A stretch of 59,775 nt of DNA from Lachnospiraceae bacterium (GTDB lineage Bacteria > Bacillota > Clostridia > Lachnospirales > Lachnospiraceae): the NCBI GenBank assembly GCA_014239155.1, contig JAAZZQ010000038.1:1-59775 (forward strand), read 5' to 3'. The notes beneath the pieces are model-generated. The model was not told where the DNA came from, ran no database searches, and saw only the letters and a program-made list of their open reading frames with translations. Shown in pieces: positions 24,550-34,540 of the stretch. The position numbers and the translations under genes are program-made. Each line of letters begins with the position of its first letter. Position 1 is the first letter of the stretch.

Positions 24550-26430
24550 TTAATCACTGATAATATTAACCTGCGTCTCATCCAAAACGCGCAGGTTGTT
24601 AACCGGATTTCCCTTGCAGTTTACCTGCCGCAAAGAAGGCAGTGAGGACAAAACATGTATATCTGATACATAATTGTCTGAAAAGTCAATCTCTTCCAAA
24701 TTTGTAAGATTTGTAGCAAAATCAAGCTCCTTAATTTTATTGTCTGCCACATTCAGCTTTTTTAGATTAGGAAAACGTGTTATAAAATCTGTATGCTCTG
24801 CCAAATACACATCATCCCATGACACATCGACAATTCCATTTCCTCCTGATACCTGCACATTTTCATAAAGTTGCACACCAGCTATTTCAAGTGCCTGTAA
24901 AGAAGGATTTTCTGCAACTTTATCAAAATTAATTTCACACTCCATACCACTGATATCAAGATTTTTTAGCTGCGGCAGTGCAAAGATTCCTGAGATATCT
25001 TTGTAAGTCACCATTCCTCCTAGATCGATCTCCTCCAATGCAGTGAGACTTTTTATAAAATCCAGCGACATATCCCCGGAATGCGAAGTGCAAGTCAACT
25101 TTCGCAACTGTGTCAATCCTGATAAATTTAGATTGGGTGACAGTCTACAGCCATTTAAACTTAACGTCTCAAGGTTTGTCAAATTGGAAAGAAAATCACA
25201 GGAATCAAATCTTTTTAGTGTCAGATGTTGAAGTTTTGTAAGCCCTGCCAGTGATGGCTCTGAACAGTTATACGTACATTCTAGTGAGAGCTCTTTCAAT
25301 TCCAAAAGTTTGGTAACGCTGTTCATATCTGTCAACTCATCACAATCCTCAATTGTAAGCTTCTCAAGTTCTGTAAGCGTCTCAAGTCCGCTTAAATCCA
25401 GAAATGCACCATCCAAAAGCCCAAAACTCTTTAGCTGTGGCATTCTTTTTAGAAACTCAAGTGTTTTTAAACTATCTGAATCAATCACTAACTCCTCTAG
25501 CGTTTCGACAGACGCAAGCACAGCAAAATCATTCACTGCATCTGCATTGTTTAGCGTGAGGGATCTCAAATGCTTCAGTACAATCGCTGCATCAATATCG
25601 CTCAATGCACTTGCGTTTACAACAAGCTGTTCTATATTAGGAAATAATTCCAACCCTTGTAAACTTTCAATGCGACCTCCAATCGTAAGCTGTCGTATTC
25701 CACTCGTGTCTTCCAGTTCCTGCGCTGCATCCTCTAACGATTTAATTGGCGCAGAGAGGCTTTCAAGTTGCACTCCCTGCAAATTACATTGGGAAAGCGA
25801 TTCCTTAGTATCCAGTCTTTTTAATCCCTGAAGTCGATATAAACCTGCATACCCGCTCTCACTATGAGCAGGAAATGTAAACCAGTTCAACTCGGCATCT
25901 GGTTTTTCTATAGGATTATCAAAACTGTACCCAATATAACGATAATCAATATCACTGCGGTCTGCAATCCATTGAATCCGCGACAGCTCTTCCTCTGTCA
26001 CGCTATTTACATCCTTACCATAAACAATTGCTACCATCTGCCCCAATATGCCGGAAAACTGTTCTTCCTCTGCCGTCTCCTCAAGCAAAGGATAAAGAGG
26101 CTGTTGAACAGGTATTGGATCTAATACAACATATTTCTGTTTCTGTGCGTCTTTATAATTGCCAACGGCGATTACTCCCCCTATTCCGATCAAAAACAAT
26201 ACAATGCAAAACCATATTGCATTTGAATTATTAGGTTGAATGCTGGGCTGGGGTGATACAGGTTCCCAGTCCGGTATTCTACGCGGAGAAGATTGCTGTC
26301 TTGGAATATCCAAAACATACTCATTACCGCAATATTCGCACTGAACAGACTTTGTATTTTCATCTGGCAGTTTCAAAATCCCCCCACAGCTTGGGCACCG
26401 CATTTCTGTAATCCGTACATGCTCTTCCAA
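24550..26430 (-). CDS. zinc-ribbon, single-TM, leucine-rich repeat protein
   Basis: A 626-residue protein. A CPSCGG...CEYCG zinc ribbon (about 12-38) is followed by a Pro-rich linker and one membrane helix (about 72-92, WFCIVLFLIGIGGVIAVG). The extracytoplasmic region has about 16 SDS22/internalin-like leucine-rich repeats of about 22 residues (ETLTELEKLTIEDCDELTDM). TTG at 26430 is the likely start because GGGAGG lies 10 bases upstream; the frame stays open to 26463 but without a ribosome site. The ribbon would be inside and the repeats outside the cell, suggesting sensing or adhesion. It is in an operon with a lipoprotein gene. Confidence 0.75.
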   Translation of the reverse strand: MEEHVRITEMRCPSCGGILKLPDENTKSVQCEYCGNEYVLDIPRQQSSPRRIPDWEPVSPQPSIQPNNSNAIWFCIVLFLIGIGGVIAVGNYKDAQKQKYVVLDPIPVQQPLYPLLEETAEEEQFSGILGQMVAIVYGKDVNSVTEEELSRIQWIADRSDIDYRYIGYSFDNPIEKPDAELNWFTFPAHSESGYAGLYRLQGLKRLDTKESLSQCNLQGVQLESLSAPIKSLEDAAQELEDTSGIRQLTIGGRIESLQGLELFPNIEQLVVNASALSDIDAAIVLKHLRSLTLNNADAVNDFAVLASVETLEELVIDSDSLKTLEFLKRMPQLKSFGLLDGAFLDLSGLETLTELEKLTIEDCDELTDMNSVTKLLELKELSLECTYNCSEPSLAGLTKLQHLTLKRFDSCDFLSNLTNLETLSLNGCRLSPNLNLSGLTQLRKLTCTSHSGDMSLDFIKSLTALEEIDLGGMVTYKDISGIFALPQLKNLDISGMECEINFDKVAENPSLQALEIAGVQLYENVQVSGGNGIVDVSWDDVYLAEHTDFITRFPNLKKLNVADNKIKELDFATNLTNLEEIDFSDNYVSDIHVLSSLPSLRQVNCKGNPVNNLRVLDETQVNIISD

Positions 26431-26449
26431 TAATATTGCACCTCCCAAT

Positions 26450-27091
26450 CTACTCACCGTCAAACAATGCCTTTTCTAATTCCATAATGTCATCTGCATT
26501 TGGTGTGTATACATTGTCCTCAAGTTCTATTCTAATATTCATTGAGGCGGCTTCCTCATAAGTTACCTCAGACAATACCGTCTCCATGCTTCCTTTAAAT
26601 TCCAGAATTACACGCTCCACAATCTCTTCCTCTGAAGGAACACTATCGCTGTCTTTCCACTCCTCTCCCAGAGCTGCAACTTTCTCCTGATACAGTGTTA
26701 ATGCTGGTTCAAAAATGCGCATTTTTTCGTAAGTTACCGATACAATATAAGAACCATCACTTTGTTTCTCCGCGGTATCAACTGTGTAACGCACTTTTCC
26801 CAACATCTCCATATAGATTTGGCGAAATTCTTCCTTGTAGTCTTCTGATACACCCATTTTGCTGCAAAAAACTCCAACACCGGTATCAATTCCTTGCGCA
26901 TAGAGTGTTTGTGCTTCCTCGGCTTTGCCAAGTTTCATATCCACAAATGCACTGGAATCATTTTTATAAGAAGCATCCAAAAGTGCCTGCAGATAAGTTT
27001 TCACCTTTTTGTCCGATGTACATCCACTCAGAGCACCTACCATTAGGATCGCTGCGAGCACAAACAAGATTCTCTTTAAATATTTCTCCAT
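26450..27091 (-). CDS. putative lipoprotein (DUF5105-like)
   Basis: A 213-residue secreted protein with signal peptide LKRILFVLAAILMVGALSGC (lipobox GALSGC, Cys24). The mature part is acidic and helical (VKTYLQALLDASYKNDSSAF, then EEFRQIYMEMLGKVRYTVDT), with the layout of DUF5105-type lipoproteins of Gram-positive gut bacteria. First gene of the three-gene LRR operon. Its last bases are 20 bases from the preferred start of the LRR gene. Function unknown; it probably acts at the outer face of the membrane. Confidence 0.7.
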   Translation of the reverse strand: MEKYLKRILFVLAAILMVGALSGCTSDKKVKTYLQALLDASYKNDSSAFVDMKLGKAEEAQTLYAQGIDTGVGVFCSKMGVSEDYKEEFRQIYMEMLGKVRYTVDTAEKQSDGSYIVSVTYEKMRIFEPALTLYQEKVAALGEEWKDSDSVPSEEEIVERVILEFKGSMETVLSEVTYEEAASMNIRIELEDNVYTPNADDIMELEKALFDGE

Positions 27092-27133
27092 GCTTTCTTC
27101 CTCATATTAACCATAATATAACCATTGAGGCAA

Positions 27134-27212
27134 GGAACTGTAGAAAAATAACTGACACATCTTGACTTGTCTATTTCTTCGCAATTTGTATCACTTATTT
27201 TCCCATAATTCC
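27134..27212. repeat. MITE-like intergenic repeat, family A copy 2
   Basis: Begins GGAACTGTAGAAAAATAAC and shares CTTGTCTATT inside with copy 1. The right end (ATTTTCCCATAATTCC) is a degenerate inverted copy of the left end. Confidence 0.5.
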
Positions 27213-27217
27213 TAATG

Positions 27218-27253
27218 AAAACGCATATCTCGCTTGGTTGAGATATGCGTTTT
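27218..27253 (-). terminator. terminator downstream of glgP
   Basis: A 14-bp perfect stem (27218-27231 with 27240-27253) with an 8-base loop. The T-run follows on both strands; it serves glgP. Confidence 0.85.
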
Positions 27254-27272
27254 TACAACCTTATTTTTAGCT

Positions 27273-29723
27273 CTACAGTTCTACTTTGTCCAGATGCCAA
27301 ATTTCATCGACATACTGCTGAATTGTTCTGTCGGAAGTAAACTTGCCAACCTTTGCAGTGTTGAGCATTGCACTTCTCGCCCATCCAGCTTTATCCTTGT
27401 AAGCCTTCTCCACCCGCTTTTGCGCATCCGCATAAGCATGGAAATCTTTCAAAATAAAATAACGGTCTGCCTTGTCTGTATCTAGTGTATTCAAAAGGGA
27501 ATTGTACAGACTTCTGAAAAGCTCTCTGTCCTCTGCAAATGTGCCATCTACAAGCTGGTCCACAATCTTTCTAATCTCAGCGTCCTTATTGTAGATATCC
27601 ATCGGATTATAGCCGCCGTTGTTCTCGAAATTAATAACCTCATCAGAACTCAGACCAAAGATAAATGCATTCTCATTGCCCACTTCCTCGACAATCTCCA
27701 CATTTGCACCATCCATCGTGCCAAGCGTCAGCGCACCATTTAGCATAAACTTCATGTTGCCAGTACCACTTGCTTCTTTTGACGCAGTAGAAATCTGCTC
27801 TGAGAGATCTGCGGCAGCAAAAATTAACTCTGCGTTAGAAACTCTGTAATTCTCGATAAACACAACTTTAATCCGATCCTTTACAATCGGGTCATTGTTC
27901 ACCTTATCCGCCACTGCATTAATCAACTTAATAGTAAGTTTTGCATTTTTATAACCCGCTGCTGCCTTTGCACCAAAGATAAATGTCCTTGGATAAAACT
28001 CCATATTTGGATTTGCCTTCATTTCATTATACAGATACATTACATGAAGGATATTGAGTAGCTGGCGCTTATATTCATGCAATCTCTTGACCTGCACGTC
28101 AAAAATAGAATTGGGGTCAACTGTAATTCCGTTGTGTTCCTTAATATATTTTGCTAAGCGTATCTTATTCTTATGCTTAATCTCCATAAACTCTTTCTGT
28201 GCTACAGGGTCATCCACATACTTTACAAGCCCTCCAATCACAGGAAGGTCCACAATCCAATCCTCTCCCACCTTCTCTGTAACCCAATCTGCAAGCAACG
28301 GATTTCCATGTAACAGGAAGCGTCTTTGCGTAATGCCGTTTGTCTTATTGTTAAATCTCTGCGGGAACATCTCATAGAAATCTTTCAACTCTTGATTCTT
28401 TAAAATTTCCGTGTGAAGCTTTGCCACACCATTTACGCTGTATCCTGCAACAATGGCCATATGTGCCATCTTCACCTGTCCGTCCGCAATAATCGCCATC
28501 TTCTTAATCTTATCTGCCGGTTCTGGATATCGATTTACAATTTCCATCAGGAATCTGCGATTGATTTCCTCCACAATCTGATAAATTCTTGGGAGTAATC
28601 TCTGGAACAAATCTACTGGCCACTTCTCAAGTGCTTCCGCCATAATTGTATGGTTTGTGTACGCGCAAGTCTTTGTCGTAATCTCCCATGCCTCGTCCCA
28701 CTCCAAATGAAAATCATCCAACAGAATCCGCATCAACTCTGCAATCGCCACAGTCGGATGTGTATCATTCAACTGGAAAGTTACTTTCTCATGAAATTTA
28801 TGAATATCCTCATGCTTGGACATATATTTCTCAATCGCTGTCTGCACAGAAGCCGAAATAAAGAAATACTGCTGTTTTAAGCGGAGTTCTTTTCCAGAGA
28901 TATGATTATCATTTGGATAAAGCACTTCCACAATATTTCTCGCAAGGTTGGTCTGCTCCACAGCCTTCTGATAATCGCCCTTGTCAAAAGAATCCAAACT
29001 AAAACAATCCATTGGCTCTGCATCCCAGATTCTAAGCGTATTGACAATACCATTTCCATATCCTACAACTGGAAGGTCATATGGAACCGCCTTGACGGAC
29101 TGATAATTTTCCTGATACCAAATCAGTCTTCCATTCTCTTCTCTACATGCTACATTGCCGCCAAATTTAATCACTTTTGTGTATTCTGGACGACGCAGCT
29201 CAAACGGGTTGCCATCCCGAAGCCAATCATCTGGAACTTCACGCTGAAAACCATCACGAATCTCCTGCTTAAACATACCATAACGATAACGAATACCACA
29301 ACCATATGCAGAGTATCCCAGCGTCGCAAGCGAGTCAAGAAAACATGCGGCAAGACGTCCCAATCCGCCGTTTCCAAGCGCTGCATCCGGCTCCTGGTCC
29401 TCAATCACATTGATGTCAAGTCCAAGCTCCTCAAGTGCTTCAGAGAATTCTTTGTACGCCATCAAATTAATCATATTGTTTCCAAGTGCACGTCCCATTA
29501 AAAACTCCATAGACATATAGTAGACTGTCTTAGGGTCCTTCTCCTCATACGCTGCCTGTGTCTTGAGCCAGTGATCTACAATGGCATCCTTCACAGCATA
29601 TGCAACTGCCTGAAAAATCTGCTGATCTGTAGCCTCCTCCAAAGTTTTTCTGTACAGTGTCTTTACATTGTACAGAACGCTTCTCTTAAACATTTCTTTA
29701 TCAATTATTGGCTTTTTTGGCAT
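27273..29723 (-). CDS. glgP: glycogen/starch/alpha-glucan phosphorylase
   Basis: An 816-residue cytosolic enzyme that releases glucose-1-phosphate from alpha-1,4-glucan using phosphate and pyridoxal phosphate. Family landmarks include VYYMSMEFLMGRALGNN, DAALGNGGLGRLAACFLDSL and the PLP-site region EASGTGNMKFMLNGALTLGT with the binding Lys. Full length for the family. An AAAAGGAGAGG ribosome site precedes the ATG. It is monocistronic, with a terminator at its 3' end and a repeat-bearing intergenic region upstream. Confidence 0.98.
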   Translation of the reverse strand: MPKKPIIDKEMFKRSVLYNVKTLYRKTLEEATDQQIFQAVAYAVKDAIVDHWLKTQAAYEEKDPKTVYYMSMEFLMGRALGNNMINLMAYKEFSEALEELGLDINVIEDQEPDAALGNGGLGRLAACFLDSLATLGYSAYGCGIRYRYGMFKQEIRDGFQREVPDDWLRDGNPFELRRPEYTKVIKFGGNVACREENGRLIWYQENYQSVKAVPYDLPVVGYGNGIVNTLRIWDAEPMDCFSLDSFDKGDYQKAVEQTNLARNIVEVLYPNDNHISGKELRLKQQYFFISASVQTAIEKYMSKHEDIHKFHEKVTFQLNDTHPTVAIAELMRILLDDFHLEWDEAWEITTKTCAYTNHTIMAEALEKWPVDLFQRLLPRIYQIVEEINRRFLMEIVNRYPEPADKIKKMAIIADGQVKMAHMAIVAGYSVNGVAKLHTEILKNQELKDFYEMFPQRFNNKTNGITQRRFLLHGNPLLADWVTEKVGEDWIVDLPVIGGLVKYVDDPVAQKEFMEIKHKNKIRLAKYIKEHNGITVDPNSIFDVQVKRLHEYKRQLLNILHVMYLYNEMKANPNMEFYPRTFIFGAKAAAGYKNAKLTIKLINAVADKVNNDPIVKDRIKVVFIENYRVSNAELIFAAADLSEQISTASKEASGTGNMKFMLNGALTLGTMDGANVEIVEEVGNENAFIFGLSSDEVINFENNGGYNPMDIYNKDAEIRKIVDQLVDGTFAEDRELFRSLYNSLLNTLDTDKADRYFILKDFHAYADAQKRVEKAYKDKAGWARSAMLNTAKVGKFTSDRTIQQYVDEIWHLDKVEL

Positions 29724-29890
29724 TTCTTTACCTCTCCTTTTACCTGTGCCCGTTTCTTAAAAGTATATAACTCCAAGGATTCTGAACACGTAATTTTTGT
29801 TGTTCTTCAAAGATTCTGCTTTCATTCTTTTTAATTATAGCACACAATGTCAAATCTTTAAACAATTAATTCACGAAAAACGTGTTTTTC

Positions 29891-30044
29891 TGTAACAGTT
29901 CAGCCTTTGGCTTTCTATTACATGCATCAAGCCATGCATACTCGCTTTGCGATGGCTCGATGCATCTCAACTACTATGCCATTTCACATGGCTTATAAAA
30001 CCATAATCTGCAATAAATACAAAGTCCTGTGCTAAACTGTAACA
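29891..30044. repeat. MITE-like intergenic repeat, family B copy 1
   Basis: 154 bp bounded by TGTAACAGTTCAGCC and the inverted TGCTAAACTGTAACA. Inside is a 14-bp hairpin (ATGCATCAAGCCAT paired with ATGGCTCGATGCAT, one mismatch). The end GCAATAAATACAAAGTCCTG is shared with copies at 52371 and, inverted, at 35521. It occupies most of the 344-base gap between glgP and the next gene. Confidence 0.65.
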
Positions 30045-30067
30045 TTTTCTTATTTTCTTACAGATTC

Positions 30068-31267
30068 TTACTTTTCGTGTTCCAATCTCTCGCGTTCTAA
30101 TTGTTCCTGTTCCAATTTTTCTTCGTCCTCTTCCTTCTCCTTTGTAACTTCCTCAACGCCCTCTGCTTCGACAGGATCCTCGTTGCGCTTGTCAATCGCA
30201 TCTTGCACTCTTTGCTCTAGTTCCTTTGATGCCTTGTCAAGAGTACTCTGCGCAACTTCATTTTGCGCAGCATCCACTCCTGTCTGCAAAATAGTCTGTT
30301 TTGCCTGTTTTACACCATCAAGCGGATTGATTTTAATATGTTTTAAATCCAGTTCCCGCGCGTCTTTCATTTCCTGAATCCCACTTCTTCGCAAGTTTAT
30401 CATTTCCTCATAATTTGACATTAACAATCCTTTGGCAGTCTCCATATGCCCGGACACCAGTTCTTGTCTATCCTCGGCACTTAATCCTTCCCTCTTTGCT
30501 GCCTCCTCTGCCATATCCACTTCTACGTGTATCTCATGAATCATTTCATTTACTCTGGCAAGCTTATCATAACCGTCAGCTCTTAGCGCATCAATCGCTC
30601 CTTTTGCCTGAAGCTCACGTTTTGCGGCTGTAGCACCAAGCATAGATGCAGCGTGTGTAAACTCGTCGCCAATTCCACCGGGTTTTTGCTCTGTATCATC
30701 CGTTGAGGATTCTGCCTCGCCAGAACTGCTGCCAGACATCTCGTCCTCTTCCTCCTCTAAACTTTTCAACAACAGATAGAGATCTGCATTTTTCTGGTCA
30801 ATTTCCCCCTGCTCTCTTGAAGCTGCCGCAACATTGTTAGCGGCGGCTTCCGCCCGCTGTTTGTTTTCCTGCTCCTGACGCGCCTTTAAATCCAACATCC
30901 GTTGCAGCGCATCTTGTTTCTTTGCAATAGTCTCCTTATCTTCGCCGGACGCATAGGAATTTCTGATAGAATCCATTAAATCTGATATTTCATCTAACAT
31001 ACCAGAAGACTCTTTCTTGTTTGACTCTGCCTGTTGCTGCTCTCGCATCAGCAATCTGCCTGCGCTGGCCTTCATAAAGCTTCCTGATGTTTCCTGCGTG
31101 GATTCCTTGCTCAATTTTTTGCCCTCACGCGATATTGTCACCTTACACTGCGCACCATACATATCTGGGTTTTTCAGGTGATGTTGACTCTTTTTCTGCG
31201 TCCAAGCCGTTGAATAATTCGTTCCTACCTGAAACATCTTATAACTGTTTAACACACCTATCTGCAT
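30068..31267 (-). CDS. coiled-coil protein of unknown function
   Basis: A 399-residue, highly charged, helical protein without signal peptide or membrane segment. The N terminus MQIGVLNSYKMFQVGTNYST is hydrophobic and is followed by Lys/Glu/Gln-rich coiled coils (about 85-175 and 225-380), ending in a Glu/Arg repeat. ATG at 31267 is chosen over the in-frame GTG because GAGAGG has correct spacing. A weak sigma28-like GTCGATAT lies upstream, so a link to flagella is possible but not shown. The composition resembles conserved Lachnospiraceae proteins of unknown role. Confidence 0.5.
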   Translation of the reverse strand: MQIGVLNSYKMFQVGTNYSTAWTQKKSQHHLKNPDMYGAQCKVTISREGKKLSKESTQETSGSFMKASAGRLLMREQQQAESNKKESSGMLDEISDLMDSIRNSYASGEDKETIAKKQDALQRMLDLKARQEQENKQRAEAAANNVAAASREQGEIDQKNADLYLLLKSLEEEEDEMSGSSSGEAESSTDDTEQKPGGIGDEFTHAASMLGATAAKRELQAKGAIDALRADGYDKLARVNEMIHEIHVEVDMAEEAAKREGLSAEDRQELVSGHMETAKGLLMSNYEEMINLRRSGIQEMKDARELDLKHIKINPLDGVKQAKQTILQTGVDAAQNEVAQSTLDKASKELEQRVQDAIDKRNEDPVEAEGVEEVTKEKEEDEEKLEQEQLERERLEHEK

Positions 31268-31351
31268 ACTGTCCACCTCTCAATTCTAATTTTTTCTATT
31301 ATTATATCGACAAATTTAATAGTATACGTTACAATCACATTACTATAAATA

Positions 31352-32836
31352 TCAATACTCAAAGGCCTTGCCTTTCTCATGTAAAAGCCCCATCTTTAAT
31401 TCGTAATAATCAGGCGTCATATCCATATAATGTACATGCGGATTGATAAATCGCTGTTCCTCCTCCCAGATTTCCTCTTCAAGCTGTTTTTTTACATATT
31501 CTCTTATTTCCTCTAGTGTTGGCAATTCATATACCAATTTGCCATTCTCAAATATTTTTATCTGAAGAGGTTTTGCCGTACAGTTTGTAAATTTTAGGTT
31601 TCTCCACGGCATTTTGGGGTCCACAAATCGAAACGAACTGCTCATATCTATCTCTTCTTCTGCCTTCGCAATCAAATCCGCCTTTGCCTTTCCATTTTGG
31701 TCATAAATACGATACACTTTCTTTAATCCAGGATTTGTAATCTTTTCCACTGTGCCAGAAATCTTAATCCGCGGTGTAAACACACCATTTTCCTCGACTG
31801 CCACTATCTTATAGACTGCACCTAACAATGCCAGCGTATCATCAGAATAATCACTAGTAGCACCCGTAATTAGCCGCTCACCTACCCCGTAACTGTCAAT
31901 GCACGCTCTTTGTATGTTTAAAGAAGAGATTGTATGCTCATCAAGACTGTTTGACACAATGATTTTACAGTCCGTCAATCCTTCGCTATCTAACATTTTC
32001 CGAACTTTTGATGACTGGTATGCTAAATCCCCACTGTCAATGCGAATGCCTTTCAGCCGTTTTCCCATAGGTTCTAATATCTCATGTGCCACGCGAATTG
32101 CATTCGGAATGCCAGACTGTATCGTATCATATGTGTCAACCAAAAGCACTGTATTATCGGGATAATTGACTGCATAATTTTTAAATGCCTCAAACTCATC
32201 TTTATAATACATTACCCAACTATGTGCCATTGTACCACTAACAGGAATTCCAAACATCTGCCCAGCAAGCACTGTCGCTGTTCCCGCAGCACCACCAATA
32301 TAAGAGGCACGTGCACCATATACTGCGGCATCCATATTGTGTGCACGTCTTGCGCCAAAATCCGATACCGTTTTCCCCTCTGCCGCTCTCACAATACGGG
32401 CAGTCTTTGTCGCAACCAAAGACTGATGGTTAATCTGTGCTAATATGGCTGTCTCCACAAGCTGCGCGTCAATCAACGGAGCAATTACAGTAAGAACTGG
32501 CTCATTGGGATACATAATCGTTCCTTCTGGAAATGCATAAATGTCACCGTGAAATCGAAACGTCTTTAAATACTCTAAAAATGCATCCGTAAATGTATGA
32601 AGCGAACGCAGATATGCTACATCTTCTTCAGAAAAATGTAGGTCTTGCACATACTCCACAATCTGTTCCAGTCCTGCAAAAATGGTAAATCCCCCTCTAT
32701 CTGGATTTTTCCTGTAAAATACATCAAACGCTACTCGTGTCTCTATATCCCCATCATTAAAATAACCATTTGCCATAGTCAGCTCATACAAATCCATAAT
32801 CATGGATAAGTTTCTTTTATCTGCCTGCTTCATCAT
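31352..32836 (-). CDS. pncB: nicotinate phosphoribosyltransferase
   Basis: A 494-residue enzyme of the Preiss-Handler route: nicotinate + PRPP + ATP to nicotinate mononucleotide for NAD synthesis. The N terminus SMIMDLYELTMANGYFNDG and the core GARRAHNMDAAVYGARASYI and GTMAHSWVMYYKDEF are typical, followed by RIDSGDLAYQS in the barrel. AAAGGA is upstream of the ATG pair. It is read in the same direction as its neighbours but with spacing that suggests its own transcript. Confidence 0.96.
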   Translation of the reverse strand: MMKQADKRNLSMIMDLYELTMANGYFNDGDIETRVAFDVFYRKNPDRGGFTIFAGLEQIVEYVQDLHFSEEDVAYLRSLHTFTDAFLEYLKTFRFHGDIYAFPEGTIMYPNEPVLTVIAPLIDAQLVETAILAQINHQSLVATKTARIVRAAEGKTVSDFGARRAHNMDAAVYGARASYIGGAAGTATVLAGQMFGIPVSGTMAHSWVMYYKDEFEAFKNYAVNYPDNTVLLVDTYDTIQSGIPNAIRVAHEILEPMGKRLKGIRIDSGDLAYQSSKVRKMLDSEGLTDCKIIVSNSLDEHTISSLNIQRACIDSYGVGERLITGATSDYSDDTLALLGAVYKIVAVEENGVFTPRIKISGTVEKITNPGLKKVYRIYDQNGKAKADLIAKAEEEIDMSSSFRFVDPKMPWRNLKFTNCTAKPLQIKIFENGKLVYELPTLEEIREYVKKQLEEEIWEEEQRFINPHVHYMDMTPDYYELKMGLLHEKGKAFEY

Positions 32837-32932
32837 ATCGGTGTATCCTTTCTATAAAATAACACTCTTTTATTCCGTATTATATACAGATTATACCAAT
32901 TCTTCCTTATATATTTTATTAGTATAAGTAAA

Positions 32933-34348
32933 TTACTTTGACCTAACTTTTTTAAGATATGGAAGTTCCTTTTTTAAATCAGCCCGAATACTCATATGCC
33001 AGAAATACTCTCCTAGGAACAGCAGTTTATGCAGTGCATCTTCACACAATAATGCTTGCACTAATCTAGGAAAAGAATAAATTTTCTTGCTTGCCTTTAT
33101 ATGTTCTAATTGAAGTTCATACGGTGTCATCTGTTCTGGCATATGCACTGCATTTCCATTGTATCTGCTCCAATCCCGATGAAGCAGCCTATCCTTATGA
33201 CTTTCATATACAGGCGTCCCCGGAACAAAATACATACACTGAATAAGCGCCCCTTTAATATGATTCTCAATTACAAAGTCCGCCAACTTATCTCCTACAC
33301 CTACAGTATGATTATCAGCGCCCAGTATAAACAGCCCGCGAACACTAAGTCCATGACGCTGGATATTTTGAATAGATTCTATAATCTTTTCTTTGCTGCT
33401 TTTTTTGTGATACAACGCAAAAGACGCATCATCAATAAATTCAATTCCCATCGCCAGCTCCACAAAGCCTGCCTTTTTCAACAATACCAACATTTCATTA
33501 TCTAGACCTACCTCCCAGCGCGCCTGTACCGTAAAATGATATTTTATCCCGCTGTCAATAATCTTCTGCAGCACCTCTATCGCCCATTTGCGGTCTGCAA
33601 AAAAATTGTCATCGGTAATCCACAATGCCTTTAAAAGTCTATGGTGCCCTTCTTCCTGAAATGCAATCGTCCGACAAATATCCTCCAAAACATTCTCTGG
33701 TGCCCTTGTCCGAACCTGTCTTCCAAAATGGCGCACAAGCGCACAGTAGTCACAATTATGAGGACATCCCCTAGATGCATGGACCTGTCCCCAAAGCGTA
33801 TTATGCCCTGCCATTTTCTTATAATGATACACCAAATTTTTATCTGGTATTGTCTCAAATTGTTCTGGTGGCCTTCGCTCCCCTGTATGTACTAATTTTT
33901 TATCTTTTATATAAGCCACGCCCGGAAATGTTGGTCTCTCTTTCTTTGCCACAGCCTCCACCATCTCCAAAACAGACTCATCCCCTTCGCCTAAAAGGAC
34001 ATAATCACAATATTTCACAGCCTCTTTGTAGTTCATAGAAGCGTGCAGACCGCCCATCACAACAACGGCATTGCTCTTTTTCTTAAAATAGCGTGCCAAC
34101 TTATAACCTCGTATGGCATTAAATGTAAATATACCTATAAAAATGATATCTGCATCCACAATATCATCTATAACTAGCCGGGAAATAGATTCGCTGTACA
34201 TCATGGTATCCGGAACTTTTTGCTTCACAATAGTTGCCAATGTATTTAAGCCGACAGATGGTGTTCTGATATACCTGTCATACACGAAATAATTTAGCAA
34301 TGTAGGTTTATATGGTCTGTTTCCCGGCTCTATAAAACGTATCTTCAT
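32933..34348 (-). CDS. B12-binding-domain radical SAM protein
   Basis: A 471-residue protein with an N-terminal cobalamin-binding-type Rossmann domain (about 15-140: VGLNTLATIVKQKVPDTMMY, IFIGIFTFNAIRG, VVMGGLHASMNYKEAVKYCD). A radical SAM core follows with the cluster motif CPHNCDYC (Cx3Cx2C, about 197-204). The last 120 residues are a C-terminal extension. ATG at 34348 has AAAGGGG upstream. Families of this build make methyl transfers or ring rearrangements on natural products or tetrapyrroles; no neighbour indicates the substrate. Confidence 0.85.
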   Translation of the reverse strand: MKIRFIEPGNRPYKPTLLNYFVYDRYIRTPSVGLNTLATIVKQKVPDTMMYSESISRLVIDDIVDADIIFIGIFTFNAIRGYKLARYFKKKSNAVVVMGGLHASMNYKEAVKYCDYVLLGEGDESVLEMVEAVAKKERPTFPGVAYIKDKKLVHTGERRPPEQFETIPDKNLVYHYKKMAGHNTLWGQVHASRGCPHNCDYCALVRHFGRQVRTRAPENVLEDICRTIAFQEEGHHRLLKALWITDDNFFADRKWAIEVLQKIIDSGIKYHFTVQARWEVGLDNEMLVLLKKAGFVELAMGIEFIDDASFALYHKKSSKEKIIESIQNIQRHGLSVRGLFILGADNHTVGVGDKLADFVIENHIKGALIQCMYFVPGTPVYESHKDRLLHRDWSRYNGNAVHMPEQMTPYELQLEHIKASKKIYSFPRLVQALLCEDALHKLLFLGEYFWHMSIRADLKKELPYLKKVRSK

Positions 34349-34540
34349 AACCAATTTCCCCTTTATTATAAAATTAAGTTGATTATACCACCCCAACGAC
34401 AGCTTTTGAAGACCCTATTCTATAATTCTCTATTTCTCGTATATTTATAGTTCCTTCTGCGCCAAAAATACTTACCTATTCGCGTTTTGTATACAGAATT
34501 ATTGCTGTTTTATGCCTATTAGAACTTGCAAAATTTGTAT

